Assembly: GCA_001599715.1 (NCBI GenBank) | Contig: BCHU01000005.1 | Coordinates: 186,001-250,000, forward strand | Direction: 5' to 3' | DNA from: Phaeotremella fagi | Lineage: Eukaryota; Basidiomycota; Tremellomycetes; Tremellales; Phaeotremellaceae | Length of the DNA: 64,000 nt | In this document: positions 13,304-24,317 of the stretch, piece after piece | Layout: each line of letters opens with the position of its first letter | Numbering within the stretch: the stretch's first letter is position 1 | Position numbers and translations under genes: made by a program | The notes under the pieces: generated by a model | What the model saw: only the letters and a program-made list of their open reading frames with translations | Told to the model about the DNA's origin: nothing | Database searches by the model: none

Positions 13304-13445
13304 GATGTGGTTGTTGTAATGAATAAATATAATTTCGGGTTGAGATTACAGCGTGCCATCGGGCATTTAGCATTGAACATTGAGTACTCAGTAGAGAGTG
13401 TACAACATGTACAACTTATCTTATCATTCACCCACTGCACTCAGC

Positions 13446-15420
13446 TCATTCAGGCGCATCAGATAAATCTGAAGATTCCCCGCGTTCCTTTTCCCCATCG
13501 AAACCGTTTTTGGAAGTACGATCATTTCGTCCAGTTTTGCCTGAACCGGAACCTGAATCGACTTTCCGTGATTTTCTGGCCTAAGAGTGAGGTTTGTATT
13601 CGTGAGAGTGTACAGATTGTGGGTAGAGTGGATTTGGGGCCAAAAATTGAAGTTTGGGGGAAAGAAAACTGGGTCAATTCAATACTCTATCGTTGGAGAT
13701 TGTGTTTACTTACCCTTTTCACTGGGATTTCCGATTTGATAGGTGTACTTTCTTCTTTCACTTTAACTTCTTTCTTCCTTGAAGCCGCTGACTTGGCTTT
13801 AGGTTTAACATCCTCTTCACTGAGTTCACTACTTTCATCGGAATCGTCGTCCTGTGATGACATCAGATTTGACCCAATACTTAGTGTTTCCACACGACGT
13901 ACTGAATCCCCTGCTTTTCTCTTCTTTTGAGATCCTTTGCCACCTTTGCTGATCTTTGGTTTGATCTCTACACCCTCAGGCATCTTTTGGACTTCGTCAA
14001 CGACCGCCGTCGTTCTCCCTCCTACTTCTATAAAAGTGATCGTAGCGGGCGAACCATCAGCCTAACCAAGGGTCATCAGCCAAATCTCCAATCCACCATA
14101 AACAAAATGAATAAACGTACCAAACTCATAAACTTCTTTCCTTTAGGTTTAATATCCTCCATATCATCTTCATCACTCTCCACTTTGATTTTCTTCGTTT
14201 TCTCAGCTCCCCTTTCGTGTTTTTTCCCTTTTCCCCATCTCCAGCGGAATAACCAGTCTTCAGGGAACTGTTTCGAATCTGCGTTCACGCTTACGGCTGT
14301 TAGGGGTACATTTCGAATTTGATGGTGTAGTCGTTGGAGATCTTCTTGGGTTAGGAGAGGGACTGGACAGGCTGGATGTATTTTGGATTGATAGAGTATT
14401 CTGTTGGCAGTCAGCTTTGAATAGACGGATGTACGTACTCATCAGCTACCCACTGCAAGGATCTTTAGTGTTTTCTTAAATCGAGATATGGATGAATGGA
14501 CTTACGTTTCCTACACCAGCACTAAAAGCTTGATCCATTATGACTCCTTTTATGGTACCCTTCTTCTTTGATATCAGTTTTTGAAATTCCTCAAATGTTG
14601 GATGAGAGAGGACAGGATCGAAGCCGAGAGCTGATAGAGGTGGGTGATCAAGTACGGGAGAAGGTAGTAGTCTTAGTCTACCTAAACGACGGCCTGAATT
14701 ACGAGTTAGAGCTAGGCCATTGCTTCCATGATAAAACTCGCCATCGAGAAAAGCTAATTCTCTGGGTTCATCTGAGACCGATCCTTCTTGTGGTTCTAGT
14801 TGCAGGACACTGAGGTTATGAGCTGATACCAACGGTCGTCTTACAATTTACTGAACTGAGTAAATGTAAGCTGGATAGAATTGCAGAAAATTCGACGATT
14901 AGCTCACCCTTGGGGGCCAAGTTGTATGATTCTCCTTAGGTCTTCTTCTATACCAAGTTGGTTCCTGTCCTTTCAGCTGTATTTGTTAATATCAGTCTCA
15001 TGTATCTCAAAATGTGATGAGCGAGATCTACCTGAATCATCCCCGTCATTCCAAAATGCATTATAGGAAAACGACCTTCTCCCGAAAGCGTCAACCAGAA
15101 CCTAAAGAATCAGCTTCGAACCCAAAACACAACCCACATCTTTCCTTTTCGTTCACAACCAGTGATTGTTCTTCCTTCAAGTTCTTTCCCCTAATTCATA
15201 TTTCTCAGTATTTTTATAACGTATAAGTATACTGGGAGATAGAACATACGAATCCGATATGATCTGTTCCACCACAATAAACTATTTTATCCTCCATAGT
15301 TTGGATGGTTTTGATCTTGTAGCCTTTACAAGTGTCTTGGATGAGTTTACGAGCTCTTTCAACCTCTGAGCTGGGTGAGTGAAATGACTATCTCTATGAC
15401 ATACCTGGTAATTCTGGCAT
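13446..15420 (-). CDS. Formamidopyrimidine-DNA glycosylase (Fpg/MutM, plant-fungal type)
   Basis: A base-excision repair enzyme that removes oxidised purines and nicks the backbone. Eleven exons give 471 aa: 15420-15405, 15365-15250, 15190-15138, 15101-15032, 14976-14908, 14855-14845 (11 nt), 14809-14506, 14452-14439 (14 nt), 14400-14121, 14061-13714, 13580-13446. The catalytic N-terminus MPELPEVERARK is intact (Pro2 nucleophile, Glu3), although it is itself split by an intron after codon 5. Also visible are GRTITGCERKGKMFWL, MHFGMTGMIQ, PPRFSKFVLQ, ELAFLDGE, RRLGRLRLL, IMDQAFSAGVGN, WVADEILYQSKIHP and the plant/fungal-type FPEDWLFRWRWGKG replacing the bacterial zinc finger. The C-terminal third is charged and Ser/Lys-rich, probably disordered. 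It is divergent from DPL1. Confidence 0.93.
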
Positions 15421-15650
15421 TGTGATGTGATTATCTGAGTTTCTAAGAAGAGAAAAGAGGATGTACAAGTAATGTTGGTTGACTGGACTGCTTAATCGAT
15501 CGGTAACATTTAACCAGGAACCGGTGACAAACTTTAAATTGTTACTCTTAGGATTTATGGTGACGTCGTAGACATTTCAACCTTGCCACTCAACAATCAA
15601 CATTCAACTTTCAACAGTTAGACAGGAAGAAGATAGATAATAGCTACACC

Positions 15651-17895
15651 ATGCCCCTACTATCTCTAACCGTGCTGACTCTACCAACAGTGGAAAGATT
15701 CAATCAAAGATTCACTCAAACCGCAAGGATAGTTTTCATCTACTGGTTAATTCGTCATGTTCTTCTTGAAAGTTATCGACATCTCCGAGCAAGAGGTATA
15801 AGAGGTACCACCAACGAAGGAATAAAATCAATCAAATCGGTATGTAATCCCATTCAATTCAGAAAATCCACTAAACCACTTATGTATCAGATGATGATCA
15901 AAATCCTACTCTCAATGCCTTCATCACGTTCCAAAATTTCTTCAGAACTTTCCAAAACAAGAGATGAGCTACGTTCGAAATTAGCTCCAGACACCTATCC
16001 CCCCGGAATAGAGATTACCACAATGAAGAAATTGTCGGAAAAAGGTAAAAGTTTAGAATGGTTACAGAACGAATGGTCGAATTTGAAGAAACTTGAGAGG
16101 GGGGATGTTGATTCTGGTAGAGTCAGTGGGACAGTTTATCATGTACGTTGATTCTGAATTGTGGGATTGATGTGCTGATCATTGATATGATTTATAGGGT
16201 GGTGAAGAGTTGAATGAAGTTATCACTCAAGCGATGGCTAAGTTTATCGTTTCTAATCCTTTACATCCCGATGTTTTTCCTGGAGTCAGGAAGATGGAGA
16301 GTGAAATCGTCAGCATTTGCTTGAATCTGTAAGCTCCCCCATAGTCATATATTGGTCTCCACTGACGAGAATATATGAAAGATTTCACTCTCCCCATGGA
16401 GCTGGAACCAGTACGTCCCACCGCGGGACTTTTGACTGACAAAAAGCAACATCCGGAGGCACAGAATCCATATTGATGGCAGTGAAGACGTATAGAGATT
16501 GGGCAAAAGATACAAAGGGAATAACTAAACCTGAAATGTACGTTTCACTATTACTGCAAGCTGACTTATTCTCTCAGGATCATTCCCTCCTCAGCTCATG
16601 CGGCGTTCTGGAAAGCATCTCAATATTTCGGTATCAAGCTCCATGTCATCCCTGTTGACGTTCAAAGTAGAAAAGCTGATGTCGAGAGGATGAAACGGGC
16701 AATGTCAGTTTTGTCATTTAGACTTGATGATCTTTCGAACTGATCAAGATTAGAAATGCGAATACGATTATGCTTGTTGGCTCAGCACCAAACTTCCCCG
16801 ATGGCGCTGTTGTGAGTCAATGGAAAACACGACACGGTTTTATGGTCTCACACTGACTTCATATAGGATCCTATACCTGCGCTAGGAGCTATCGCAAAAA
16901 GATATAACATAGGTTTACATGTCGATTGTTGTCTTGGATCTTTTATCATGCCTTTCCTGAATCCTGCCAGATTGGGTGACGGAATTGAGAAATTCGATTT
17001 CCAAGTTCCAGGAGTGACCAGTGTTAGTTGTGATATCGTAAGTCTCCCTCCATAATTGGATTATTTTTACAACTAATCACCTCCGTGTATAGCATAAATA
17101 CGCTTTCTGTCCTAAAGGTATTTCTAGCTTTTAGTCGTTTACTAACACTTGCAAGGATCTTCTGTTATCATGTATCGATCAGCTGAACTTCGTCGATATC
17201 AGTATTACATCATGACAGATTGGGCGGGTGGTGTTTACGCCAGTCCTTCCATGGCTGGATCCAGGTAAGTCAGTCGTACCATCTCCAACTGACCTACCAG
17301 ACCGGGATCAATCTTAGCAGGAGCATGGGCTGTAATAAATCACATTGGTCAAGAGTAGGTTTCGGTTCACTTCATCAGCAGGTATCGTCTAATGATTCTC
17401 AATAGAGGATACAAAGAATCATGTCGAACGATAGTCAGTGCCGCACGACAATTCGCGAATCAGATCAGAGAAGGTTTCCCAGATTTGTATATACTTGGAG
17501 AACCACTCGTTTCAGTCGTAGCTTTCGCTTCGTCGAATCCCTCGTTGAACGTTTACGCAGTAGGCGATGCAATGTCCAAAAAGGGATGGCATTTGAATGC
17601 TCTAAGTGATCCACCTGCTTTACATATGGCGTTTACGGTGAGTGAACAAGACAGGACACATCTGACGAAATAGATGTTGACTGCTAAGAGGGTTGATCAA
17701 TTGATTGAAGATTTGAAAGAGGTTGTTGAAATGGTTAAATCGAATCCTAGTGGTTCAGGGGATATGGTGGCTCTTTATGGTGAGTCGATAAAACGAACGA
17801 GAAGCTGATGATGATAAGGATTGGGACAAACAAGTGTTGGTCCCCATGTCGTTGGTAAACTGGCTGAAATCTTCTTGGACACTTTATACGAATAA
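15651..17895 (+). CDS. DPL1: Sphingosine-1-phosphate lyase (Dpl1)
   Basis: A PLP enzyme of the ER membrane that cleaves phosphorylated long-chain bases to a fatty aldehyde and phosphoethanolamine. Fourteen exons give 549 aa: 15651-15839, 15891-16142, 16198-16328, 16382-16410, 16447-16537, 16578-16703, 16754-16811, 16867-17037, 17093-17117, 17156-17264, 17301-17354, 17406-17637, 17674-17779, 17819-17895. An N-terminal hydrophobic segment ([13 protein letters not shown]) suits the membrane anchor. Motifs are [60 protein letters not shown] and the PLP lysine in [16 protein letters not shown]. The first intron (51 nt, phase 0) has no stop, so retention would only add 17 residues. Confidence 0.95.
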
Positions 17896-18109
17896 CCCAA
17901 TGCATTTTGTTTCTTGTTCCTTTCTCCAGTCTATTCCAAAATCTATATTTCTTCCGTGACAACTGTGTACTGAATACAGAATTATACATCTTTCTTTGCT
18001 TTTGTCACGGATGGGACGATTGGTGGTAAAGGTCCTACGTCAGTTTGGGCGTAGATGTGACGAATCCTTTCTGATTGGACTGGAGGTTGTCAATTCAGAT
18101 TGTACTATT

Positions 18110-19031
18110 TTACCCACCTAATTCCCAGAATTCGTTGATAGCTCCAAAACCTGTTATCACAGTAGTGATAATCCATTTAACCTGTAGTCAATGAAAGTTA
18201 AAAAGACGACAACCCTTCTCTAATGACAGAAGGACTTACACGAGGAACGAACGATACGTTATGTTTACCAGTTGCCCAAATCATATATACAGGTTCGAAT
18301 AAGAGATGCTGAAACATTGATCAGATCCCACACTCATCGTTGAGAGACATACGAAGAAAACTGCAATCCCCATAGCAGCTTGTAAACCATAAGGACCAAC
18401 ATATTTCCTAATCTCAACCCTGAAAGCATCCGCATAAAAACCCCAACCCCAATAAGCGTAGAATAAAACCATCAAACCCAGTACTGCAGGTAAAGCATAA
18501 GGGAAAAGAGCAGGTCGTTTGTAATAATCTATAGTTGGTCTTTCAGGCTAATCCCCCAAATCAATTTCAGTATTAGTTCCAAGTGGAGAAGGGGTGGATG
18601 GGACATACGACGTTGAAATGTTTTATTGCCTCGTCCCTCCAGTAATATAAGCGTGGTTTAGTCTCGAAGACATTTTTGATTGGTGGTCTGAAAGGTAATT
18701 TTATGACTACGTCGGTACCGTTTGGTGGTGGTCTGGTAACTAGTTCAACGTAGTTACCGTCTTTATCGAAATCTTGGATGTAGAGATCCCCTAGATGTCC
18801 TTTTGTTGAGGTTCTATGTTTGACTATGGCTATTTGATTTTCGTTGGTCAAGTTTAGTTCTTCGTTTCATTTGGATGAGGGATGAGTCGTTGACCTACCA
18901 GTTAGATAATCTGGTTGTCCGTTGAAATATCCTTGGACGGAGTATCTTGTTTCGTCAGTTTCTGTGTTTACTCATAAACTGTTGACTCACAGATTCTTTT
19001 GGCCTGGTGTTTCTCCTCTGAAAGCAGACAT
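18110..19031 (-). CDS. Unrecognised protein with about three membrane spans
   Basis: I cannot assign a family. Six exons can be joined from MSAFRGETPGQKNL (start 19031; exon 1 is 19031-18991, exon 2 18945-18899) to WELGG-stop at 18110, giving roughly 230 aa. The N-terminal half is hydrophilic and contains ENQIAIVKHRTSTKGHLG, DLYIQDFDKDGNYVELV and YYWRDEAIKHFNV. The C-terminal half has a strong span (ALFPYALPAVLGLMVLFYAY), a second (GLQAAMGIAVFFHLLFEPVY) and a weaker third near the end (IITTVITGFGAI). There is no cleavable signal peptide. Exon 2 was placed using the AAG acceptor at 18946-18948 because the nearer CAG site creates a stop. It is convergent with DPL1, with a 214-nt gap. Confidence 0.65.
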
Positions 19032-19721
19032 TCTATATGTACAATATAGTGGGAGATGGTAGTAAGTAGGTTATAGAGATACAGTAGAGATAAAGAAGAT
19101 CGAGTGACGATCACCCGGCATTAGCCGAAAGAGGCTATTCACATTCAGCACAGTCGTTGTTAAGCAGTATCGATGGCAATCGTACGTAGCTGCAGTCGGC
19201 GTACACCATGTTTCTGAAGCGAAATAAATAGACAACACGGTGATACTTGTTCACTGTACCTCCTCTTAACAGGAGAATCCCGATTCTCATTTTAAGAGCC
19301 AACAAGGAAGGTTCAAAACATATGTGGCATTCTGGTCGAGGATTTCGTTATTTCAGCTTCAATGCAATCTGTAAGATGTTAAGGGCAGGGGGACTCTGGG
19401 GACTGTAGGGTGTACTGTATATGCTGCAAACACCAATTTCACCTGAGGTTGGAGTTCTGACCATTGCCATTAGGCTTTCCCCAGATGGCGTGGCGGTTAA
19501 GGCTCAGTTCGAACATTTGGCGACTTTGCAGCTCGTGCACTTTACATTCATCCCCTAAAAATTCATCACTTTTGTACGGAACTACCCTTTCATTCTCTTT
19601 CTCTCTTTTCCTTTCTTTTCTCTCTTTTTTCTTGTCTTTTCTTTTCTTTATTCTGTTTTTTTTTTTCTTTTCCTTTCCCAAATTCCCTACCTGCCCTCGA
19701 TCTGGCTCCCTTGTAGCTATC
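19032..19721. other. Intergenic region with a polypyrimidine tract
   Basis: No gene seen. A CT-rich tract runs from about 19590 to 19680, and a block CATCCCCTAAAAATTCATCA starts at 19549. Both recur downstream of the next paralogue (see 21015). The overlapping open frames on both strands here are low-complexity readings of the pyrimidine tract. Confidence 0.5.
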
Positions 19722-20462
19722 TCACAAAATGACTTTACCACCTTTAGGATTCCTAACGATAACCTTTCCTAAGATCGTACCCTTGAAGTTATCTTTGTCG
19801 TCGCAAATGAAAGTACCACCGGTTACAATAGTACCTGACCCAGACAATGATTTCATTGAGGTGAATCCACCGAACTGGTTGTTACCTAGTGACTCGAAGT
19901 TCTGGAAGGTAGAATTTCCTCCGAAAGTACCATTTCGTGCTCGAGTATCGCCTTCATGTACAGTGATGTTCCCACCGAATACCCCCCCATTCTGAATATC
20001 GAGAGAATATCCAGTTGCATTGGGATTGTCTCTAAGAACGTCGAGATTACCTCCAAAAACAGGTCCTCCGCGGGTGATCATCGTACTGGTAATGGTATTC
20101 CCACTGTGCTCAGCATTGGAATTGATCTCCAATAGACCACCACAAGAAAGATTTCGTCCCTTGTAACCGTAGGCAGAGATTACGGCACCATCGGGAAATT
20201 GGCTTTCGCGCATCTTAGGTGCGGTACTGGACGAGGCGGTGGAGTTGTCGTCGGAGACGAAATCGTGTTTCTTCTCATCTTGCCGAGTGGATGCTTCTAC
20301 AAAATCGTAGGGTGGTGGTGGATCGTCTGGATTACCCGAAAGCTCTGTATAGCCTACGGAGGATTCTGGGGGAGTGTTGAACCCATCAACAGTGGCGGTT
20401 TCTGCATCAGAGTTGTCTCCTTCTTCGTTTTTTTCTCTGACATAAGGCGGTATGTAGACCAT
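19722..20462 (-). CDS. Tandem-family paralogue A: PPxY protein with repeated beta domain
   Basis: Single-exon gene of 246 aa in a five-gene tandem family I do not recognise. The start at 20462 (MVYIPPYVREKN) is the first true ATG. Residues 1-95 are acidic, Ser/Thr-rich and probably disordered, with DDPPPPYDF, a PPxY motif. From about residue 95 there is a repeated beta-strand pattern with Gly after the aromatic residue in nearly every rung: VFGGNLDV, VFGGNITV, TFGGNSTF, QFGGFTSM. It ends with SLSGSGTIVTGGTF and a KGGKVIL tail. The pattern suggests a beta-helix or bactofilin-like fold (inference). There is no signal peptide, membrane span or catalytic motif. The lack of introns contrasts with its neighbours. 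Confidence 0.8.
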   Translation of the reverse strand: MVYIPPYVREKNEEGDNSDAETATVDGFNTPPESSVGYTELSGNPDDPPPPYDFVEASTRQDEKKHDFVSDDNSTASSSTAPKMRESQFPDGAVISAYGYKGRNLSCGGLLEINSNAEHSGNTITSTMITRGGPVFGGNLDVLRDNPNATGYSLDIQNGGVFGGNITVHEGDTRARNGTFGGNSTFQNFESLGNNQFGGFTSMKSLSGSGTIVTGGTFICDDKDNFKGTILGKVIVRNPKGGKVIL

Positions 20463-21014
20463 CGTATTAAGTTTTGAGGTTGGTTTATGAGTGGATTCAG
20501 TGGGTATCAAAAAATCTGTGGATGGATGTTAAAACGAAAGAAAGCACCCAGTTTCTCCTAAGTAAGACACCCCGCTTGCAAATTTGGAGTCTTCCCTTGA
20601 CGACTTCTTTCCTTCTAGTCTGAAATTTCGGCTTGATGAAATTGGATTTTCCCGATGAATGGTTCAGTTTAATGGTCTTGATCGTTGCTCAAATATCAAA
20701 AGAACACTTCTAGAGCTTCCGGACCTTCTGATTCTACCCCTGCTTCTTCTTAATTCCTATCCCCGAAGGAAAGTGGCTGCTGATAAGAACAAGTTGTATC
20801 ACCTTAATGTAAGAACGGTGATCATATAAAGTACAATCATATTCTTAAACCAAAGATTGTAATCATATGGAGATACAGCTGGCATGCATCTGTGTATACA
20901 ACAAATAAATTTGATAACTTTCTCGTGAGGGGAAAGGGACACTTATTAAAAGAGTGGCACAGTCTTCCGGCAACCACTGTCTAAGATTTGTGGGTTATGC
21001 TAGCAGAGTCAACG

Positions 21015-21060
21015 TCATCCCCTAAAAAATTCATCACTTCCACTTTACTTGTACGGAGCC
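21015..21060. repeat. 3' flank block duplicated between paralogues A and B
   Basis: CATCCCCTAAAAAATTCATC here matches CATCCCCTAAAAATTCATCA at 19549, each followed within about 25 nt by TTGTACGGA and then by a CT-rich tract. The copies lie at comparable distances after the stop codons of paralogues B and A. This supports duplication of whole gene units, not only coding sequence. Confidence 0.7.
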
Positions 21061-21212
21061 ATATTTTTTATCTCTCTTTCTCTCTCATTTTTTTTTTTTG
21101 TTTCTTTTTCTGTTTCTTTTTCTTGGTCAAATACGAACAAATTCCCCGTGTCGATTCCGAACCTCCTTTCCCAATCTTATACCTCTTCCCCAACTGAATC
21201 ATTCAGGCTATC

Positions 21213-22082
21213 TCACAATTCAATGACACCAGCATCAGGATCGGTGCAACGACATCTACCTGTAAGAAGACCTGTGAAATTATCTTTATTACGAAATCTG
21301 AAAAGACCTTCGCAGTGGATATTACCTGAACCAGACAATGATTCAACTTCGGCGGAATCGTTGAATGTGATTCTACCAAGAGCCTCAAAATCCTTGAAGG
21401 AAGACCAATCATTGAAGGTCGCGTTCTTAACACGACTTTTACCTTCGCGGACTTCAACCCACCCATTGAAGGTCCCCCCATTAGTAACATCGAGCGAATA
21501 ATCGGTTGGGTTGAGAGTGGGATTGTCTCTGAGAATCGAGAGTGAATCATTGATCGTAGGAGATGGACCTCTGGTGATTAGAGTACTCGTGATAACTCGA
21601 CCATTCATGGTGGCGTTGTTACTGATCTGCATCAGACTACCACAGGTAAACGAGTCATTGCTCGTATAATTGCGGTTTTTGATGTTAACACCACCAGGGT
21701 AATCGCTCTTACGCTTCATCTTGACAGGAGTACTTGTGGAAGCGGTGGTTTGATAGTCGGTGGCGAAATTGTACTTTTTCTCATCTTGCGGGGTGAATTG
21801 AGCACCTTTGATACTTCCCCCAATATCTGATTCTTCCTTGTCGGAAGCGATGTCGTGTTTTTTCTCATCTAGCGGAGTGAACTGAGAACCTTTGGAGTCT
21901 CCCTTATTATCTGATGCTTCTTCAAAGACGTAGGGTGGTGGCAGGTCGTCTTGATAACCTGGAAATTCTGTGTTGTCTACGGTAGATTCTTGTGGAGTGT
22001 AACCATCGATGGTGGCTGTGTCTTGTTCAGAGATAATGTCGAAGCCGTCTTCGTCTGTGAAACAATATGTCTTGAAAACCAT
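21213..22082 (-). CDS. Tandem-family paralogue B: PPxY protein with repeated beta domain
   Basis: Single-exon gene, 289 aa, start MVFKTYCFTDEDG at 22082. The N-terminal region is acidic with DDLPPPYVFEEAS (PPxY). It contains an internal duplication of about 30 residues (KGSQFTPLDEKKHDIASD and KGAQFTPQDEKKYNFATD) that is absent from the other copies. The beta domain begins near residue 135 and aligns with paralogues A and C: CGSLMQISNNATMNGRVITS, STLITRG, SILRDNP, YSLDVTNGGTFNG, VEVREGKSRVKNATFND, FEALGRITFND, SLSGSGNI, DNFTG. The rung residue after Phe is Asn in this copy. Its function is unknown. Confidence 0.8.
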   Translation of the reverse strand: MVFKTYCFTDEDGFDIISEQDTATIDGYTPQESTVDNTEFPGYQDDLPPPYVFEEASDNKGDSKGSQFTPLDEKKHDIASDKEESDIGGSIKGAQFTPQDEKKYNFATDYQTTASTSTPVKMKRKSDYPGGVNIKNRNYTSNDSFTCGSLMQISNNATMNGRVITSTLITRGPSPTINDSLSILRDNPTLNPTDYSLDVTNGGTFNGWVEVREGKSRVKNATFNDWSSFKDFEALGRITFNDSAEVESLSGSGNIHCEGLFRFRNKDNFTGLLTGRCRCTDPDAGVIEL

Positions 22083-22794
22083 TTTGTACAATAAATATGT
22101 ATCTAGGATAGTTTGTGGGCTGATTTGGTGGGTGGCAAAGGTTTGTGGATGTTGGAATGGAAGAAAGAAAAGATCGCCCAACTTCTACTTAAGTCTTCAA
22201 TCAAGACGCTCCACTCGCCTTCGAGAGGTTTTATCGTCTTCGTTCCATGACTTCTTTCCTTTTACCCTTAAAATCTCAGCTTGATGACATTGTATTTTCT
22301 CGATGAAAGGATTGTGTACTAGTCTTGTAAAATAATGCTTAGATATCGACAGAACACTCTGGCTTTACTTCGGACCAACAAGTTTCCTGGGACTAGTGCT
22401 ACCACTGCTGATGTCGAGTGAATGAGAGTTTTCGAGATATCTAACAACAACCTCGAGATCTCCAGAGTTACTGGGATAACCCTCAGAGACAAGGGTAATC
22501 AGTGACTTTTTGAAAGGGGGACGGATTAATCTGGTTGAATATCCTTCGTTTTGGAAGTCGATTGCAAAATTACTCGGCTCCTTATCAGCCCGTCACAAGA
22601 CCAACAACTTGCACGGAACTAATGCTGCTGCTCGATAAGGTTTGGTACATACTGCACTGTACATGAGGTTTACTTGGAACTCTCAAATAACATCCTCAGA
22701 AAATACATAACATCATTTTTTTCATTACCACTGCCAAAACCTTTCCAATCTCCTTTCTGATATCTTTTGTCTCTCTTCCCTTGATGCCGGAGTC

Positions 22795-23631
22795 TCACAA
22801 AGTGACTTTACCTTTGACACGCTCGGAACAATAAATTCTACCCAAAACGTTGAGATTACCGGTGAAGTTTTTCTTTCTTGCAAAGGTGAAGCTGTCGTGA
22901 ACCGTGATATTGGCGGATCCAGAGAGAGTTTCGACGAAAGTTGGACCAAAGAAGGTGATTCTCCCCAACCCCTCGAAATCTTTGAAGCGAGCTGTATCGT
23001 GGAACGTAGCGTTTCGAACTCGTGAGTCGCCTTCTGAGACTTCTACTTTACCGAGGAACGAACCTCCCGCAGTGACGTTGAGTGAATAACCCTCTGGATT
23101 GAGACCATCTCTGAGAACAGAGACCGTATTGTGGAAGGTCGAACCACCTGCGGAGTGCAAAGTACTAGTGGTGACTCCCCCCAAGAAGGAAGCTTTATTA
23201 TAGACCTCCATGTGTTCTCCGCAGCTGACTGTGTCGTGGAAAGTGGTGGGGCCAGTTGAACTGATCTCAAGACCATCAGGATAGTCGCTGAAGCGCTTTG
23301 GGCGGGTCGAGGTGCTTGATGAAGCGCTGGTTTGGGTGCCGAAGGTTGGGTTTTTGACATCGCTAGTGCCTTTGCTGTTCTTTTGGTGTTTTCCGAAAAC
23401 GGATTGCGTGAGGCCTAGAAACTCAACTGAGCTCATAGCTTCGGACTCGGCATATGTTGGCGGTGGTTGGTTTGGGAGTTCGAGATTATCTTGATCGGCT
23501 TGAATTGAAGCAGCTGTCTCTGATTGCGGAGTTAAATCTCCACGACCTTCGGTCTCAGTATCAGAAACATAGGGTTCGTTGAGGTCGTCTTCCTCATCTG
23601 TAACTTGTGGTTTTCGATAGTAGTGAGACAT
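22795..23631 (-). CDS. Tandem-family paralogue C: PPxY protein with repeated beta domain
   Basis: Single-exon gene, 278 aa, start MSHYYRKPQVTDEEDD at 23631. The N-terminus carries SDTETEGRGDLTPQ, a segment also seen in paralogue D, and LPNQPPPTYAESEA, where PPTY is a PPxY motif. The beta domain from about residue 118 alternates two rung types, FHD/FHN (TTFHDTVS, STFHNTVS, ATFHDTAR, ITVHDSFT) and FLG/FFG (SFLGGV, SFLGKV, TFFGPT). It ends with LSGSANI, NFTGNLNV and KGKVTL. There is no signal peptide or membrane span. The regular His/Asp rungs might form a ladder on one face of a helix (inference). Confidence 0.8.
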   Translation of the reverse strand: MSHYYRKPQVTDEEDDLNEPYVSDTETEGRGDLTPQSETAASIQADQDNLELPNQPPPTYAESEAMSSVEFLGLTQSVFGKHQKNSKGTSDVKNPTFGTQTSASSSTSTRPKRFSDYPDGLEISSTGPTTFHDTVSCGEHMEVYNKASFLGGVTTSTLHSAGGSTFHNTVSVLRDGLNPEGYSLNVTAGGSFLGKVEVSEGDSRVRNATFHDTARFKDFEGLGRITFFGPTFVETLSGSANITVHDSFTFARKKNFTGNLNVLGRIYCSERVKGKVTL

Positions 23632-24317
23632 TGTAAGAGTTTTGTTTAACTTGATACGGTAAGTTTAATGTGGGTGGCAAAAAGCAAAGTTGGTTGGATG
23701 TAAGAAAGAAGAAAGACAAGTGCTGACGAAGACCTTTTATCTATCAAGACACAGGCTACGCTTGCCTTCCAGAATGTTTTGGGCTTCTTTCACCGAAAAT
23801 ATATGTATTCAAGAGCCTTCCCCTTGAAAGAAATTACCCGACCGTGAATTTGTTGGTTTGACCGATGAAAGGATAAACAAATAACTCGGGTCTGTGTCGG
23901 TGAAATGAGTCAACATCAGTAAAAGGGTCGTTCTTCTCAGAAGATCCATACTTGCTGCTAGAACACATACTCGTATGTCAATAACTTGCAGAAAGTCAAA
24001 TGCTTCAATGAAGCAATACTGTATAAATTTCCCTTGACACCGCCAACTTGTCTGTTAACACGTTTACACATACAGTAGGTACAGAGATGACTCTACAAAC
24101 CGAATGCAATAAGGATATGTCATCATAAACTGCATACAGGTATACTGTATGTAGGAGCGCTCACTGTGTTGTCAAAGTAAAGAAAATGTGGCTCGTCTCA
24201 TTGAAGCATCTGATCGATGGTGGCGTTCCTCATATCAATCCATCAAATCACGACAACCTTCTACAAACCTACAGAACTAACCAAATTGGTACAATTCCTT
24301 GACACGACCAGACCCAC
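23632..24317. promoter_or_regulatory. Promoter of paralogue C and 3' flank of D
   Basis: Contains the shared upstream blocks of the family: GTGGGTGGCAAA near 23670, TTGGATGTAAGAAAGA near 23694 and GACCGATGAAAGGAT at 23860-23874. Further on, an inverted repeat CATACAG-GTATA-CTGTATG lies at 24133-24151, and related TACTGTA/TACAGTA words occur nearby. No gene is seen in this stretch. Confidence 0.55.
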
